Source: a virus. From it: 22,645 nt of DNA. Of this stretch, positions 21,942 through 22,645 are shown one piece after another. The translations under genes and the position numbers were made by a program. The stretch covers positions 1 to 22,645 of IMG/VR virus record IMGVR_UViG_3300012685_000013; one strand, given 5' to 3'. Within the stretch, counting starts at the first letter, position 1. Each line of letters begins with the position of its first letter. The notes under the pieces were generated by a model. The model was not told the DNA's origin and did no database searches. It saw only the letters and a list, made by a program, of their open reading frames with translations.

Positions 21942-22456
21942 TGCCCGGCGTAGGTTCTATCATCTGCGCCTGCGGTGAGTCGTTCCTAACCGCCGAGCAG
22001 CATTCAAAGCACTACAACGCGACAAAGCCGCCAGAATTTAAGAAAGACCACGCGCTTCGCGCAGCCCATGCGCGCGCACACAATCCAAGCCTACGCGCGG
22101 TCTCTGTGCGAGAGGACGCGCGCCCGGTCGTGCGGCGTACCCTTCTGACTCCTGAGGAGCGCCTGCGCGCCATCGGGCGCGAGATCTCTGCCGCTTATGA
22201 AACGATTCAGATCCTCGAAGCAGAAGCTTCGGAGCTTCTGAAAGAGTGCTCTCCACTCCCGCCGTTCAAACCCTCGTGGTACAAAGGCCAGGCGGACGTC
22301 GCCTGCCTCACTTGTGGCAGAGAGACACGCTGGCGTCTCTCGGGTGTTCCCCGATGCATCAATGACATTCACAAGGAAGATATAAAGACGTCAAGAGACT
22401 CCAAGGGAGTCAGCGACAACGTCTGGGCGATCCTGATGGACGAGGAGGTAGAGTGA
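21941..22456 (+). CDS. Protein with two putative zinc sites and a helical centre (171 aa)
   Basis: ATG 21941 has GGGAGG about 9 bases upstream and overlaps the previous stop. N-terminal site: C9, C11, H21, H24 (CACGESFLTAEQHSKHY), finger-like. The centre (70-103) is a long charged helix, EERLRAIGREISAAYETIQI then LEAEASELLKE, probably coiled coil. C-terminal site: C122, C125, C139 with H144 (CLTCGRETRW ... PRC), ribbon- or treble-clef-like. It may bind DNA or another protein. The family is unknown. Confidence 0.7.
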   Translation: MPGVGSIICACGESFLTAEQHSKHYNATKPPEFKKDHALRAAHARAHNPSLRAVSVREDARPVVRRTLLTPEERLRAIGREISAAYETIQILEAEASELLKECSPLPPFKPSWYKGQADVACLTCGRETRWRLSGVPRCINDIHKEDIKTSRDSKGVSDNVWAILMDEEVE

Positions 22457-22644
22457 TGCCCGAATCGAAGAGCTCCCTAACGGCCGCTACGGCTTGCGGA
22501 CAAGCAAGGGATGGTTCGCGCATCGACATCGCCGGAGTCGTTCGCGGGCGACTCATGCAAGACTGGGACGCCTTGACTGAGGACGTCAATTTCAGCTACC
22601 CCGAGGCGTTCATCGCGAGCAACTATGATGGAGTTTCGAGATGA
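22456..22644 (+). CDS. Small acidic protein of unknown function (62 aa)
   Basis: ATG 22456 shares a base with the previous stop and follows GGAGGT by 7 bases. A GTG one codon earlier is possible. The 62 residues end ...TEDVNFSYPEAFIASNYDGVSR. No motif is recognised. ATGA overlap with the following gene start. Confidence 0.6.
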   Translation: MPESKSSLTAATACGQARDGSRIDIAGVVRGRLMQDWDALTEDVNFSYPEAFIASNYDGVSR

Positions 22645-22645
22645 G
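22641..22645 (+). CDS. Start of a further operon gene, cut by the window edge
   Basis: ATG 22641-22643 overlaps the TGA at 22642-22644 by the usual ATGA junction. Only five bases are visible. Confidence 0.3.

Overview
The window is the structural half of a short-tailed (podovirus-type) double-stranded DNA phage or related prophage. The evidence is the full set of T7/BPP-1-style virion genes in order on the minus strand: large terminase, portal, scaffold, major capsid protein, tail adaptor (gp11-like), tail nozzle (gp12-like), and a gp14/15/16-like set of ejected internal proteins. No integrase, RNA polymerase, lysis gene, tail fibre, tRNA or CRISPR is visible. The host cannot be fixed from the sequence. 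The sigma70-like promoters and GGAGG ribosome sites suggest a Gram-negative bacterium with moderate to high GC.

Layout. From 20106 leftward to the window edge runs one nearly gapless minus-strand late operon of 28 genes. Most joints are 1-11 bp overlaps (TGATG, TAATG, ATGA, GTGA, TTGA), which implies translational coupling. The packaging end holds a 51-residue HTH protein, a 38-residue Cys protein, a small-terminase candidate, a 34-residue protein and the large terminase. Next come four small proteins of unknown or virion function, one of them a major-capsid-like fragment, then a pre-portal protein, the portal, a Bbp19-like protein, the scaffold and four more small proteins, including a tandem paralogous pair. 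The capsid cassette (major capsid gene and the next gene) is set apart by intergenic stem-loops. After it come a small protein, a signal-peptide protein, a C2H2 finger protein, the tail adaptor, the nozzle (with an apparent discoidin-like insertion and repeated beta domains), a GNAT-like protein and three ejection proteins. The last of these, at least 1202 residues long, runs off the left edge.

Control region 20107-20607. This is a divergent, partly AT-rich stretch. It holds a strong minus-strand promoter (TTGCGC, 17 bp, TATAGT with extended -10), repeated half-sites, two families of short direct repeats, a 15-bp perfect inverted repeat, and a weaker plus-strand promoter candidate.

Right side, plus strand. 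A GC-rich, self-contained gene (20608-21141) of unknown function ends at a strong intrinsic terminator. It is followed by about 370 bp without a gene, which carries a chain of large stem-loops. A second extended -10 promoter then starts an operon of small Cys/His-rich proteins (21639 onward) that is cut by the right edge. This is probably the early or accessory side of the genome.

The best candidates for something new are the structured non-coding region 21244-21565, the isolated gene before it, the capsid-like fragment behind a signal-like segment, the discoidin-like insertion in the nozzle, and the many small putative zinc proteins.
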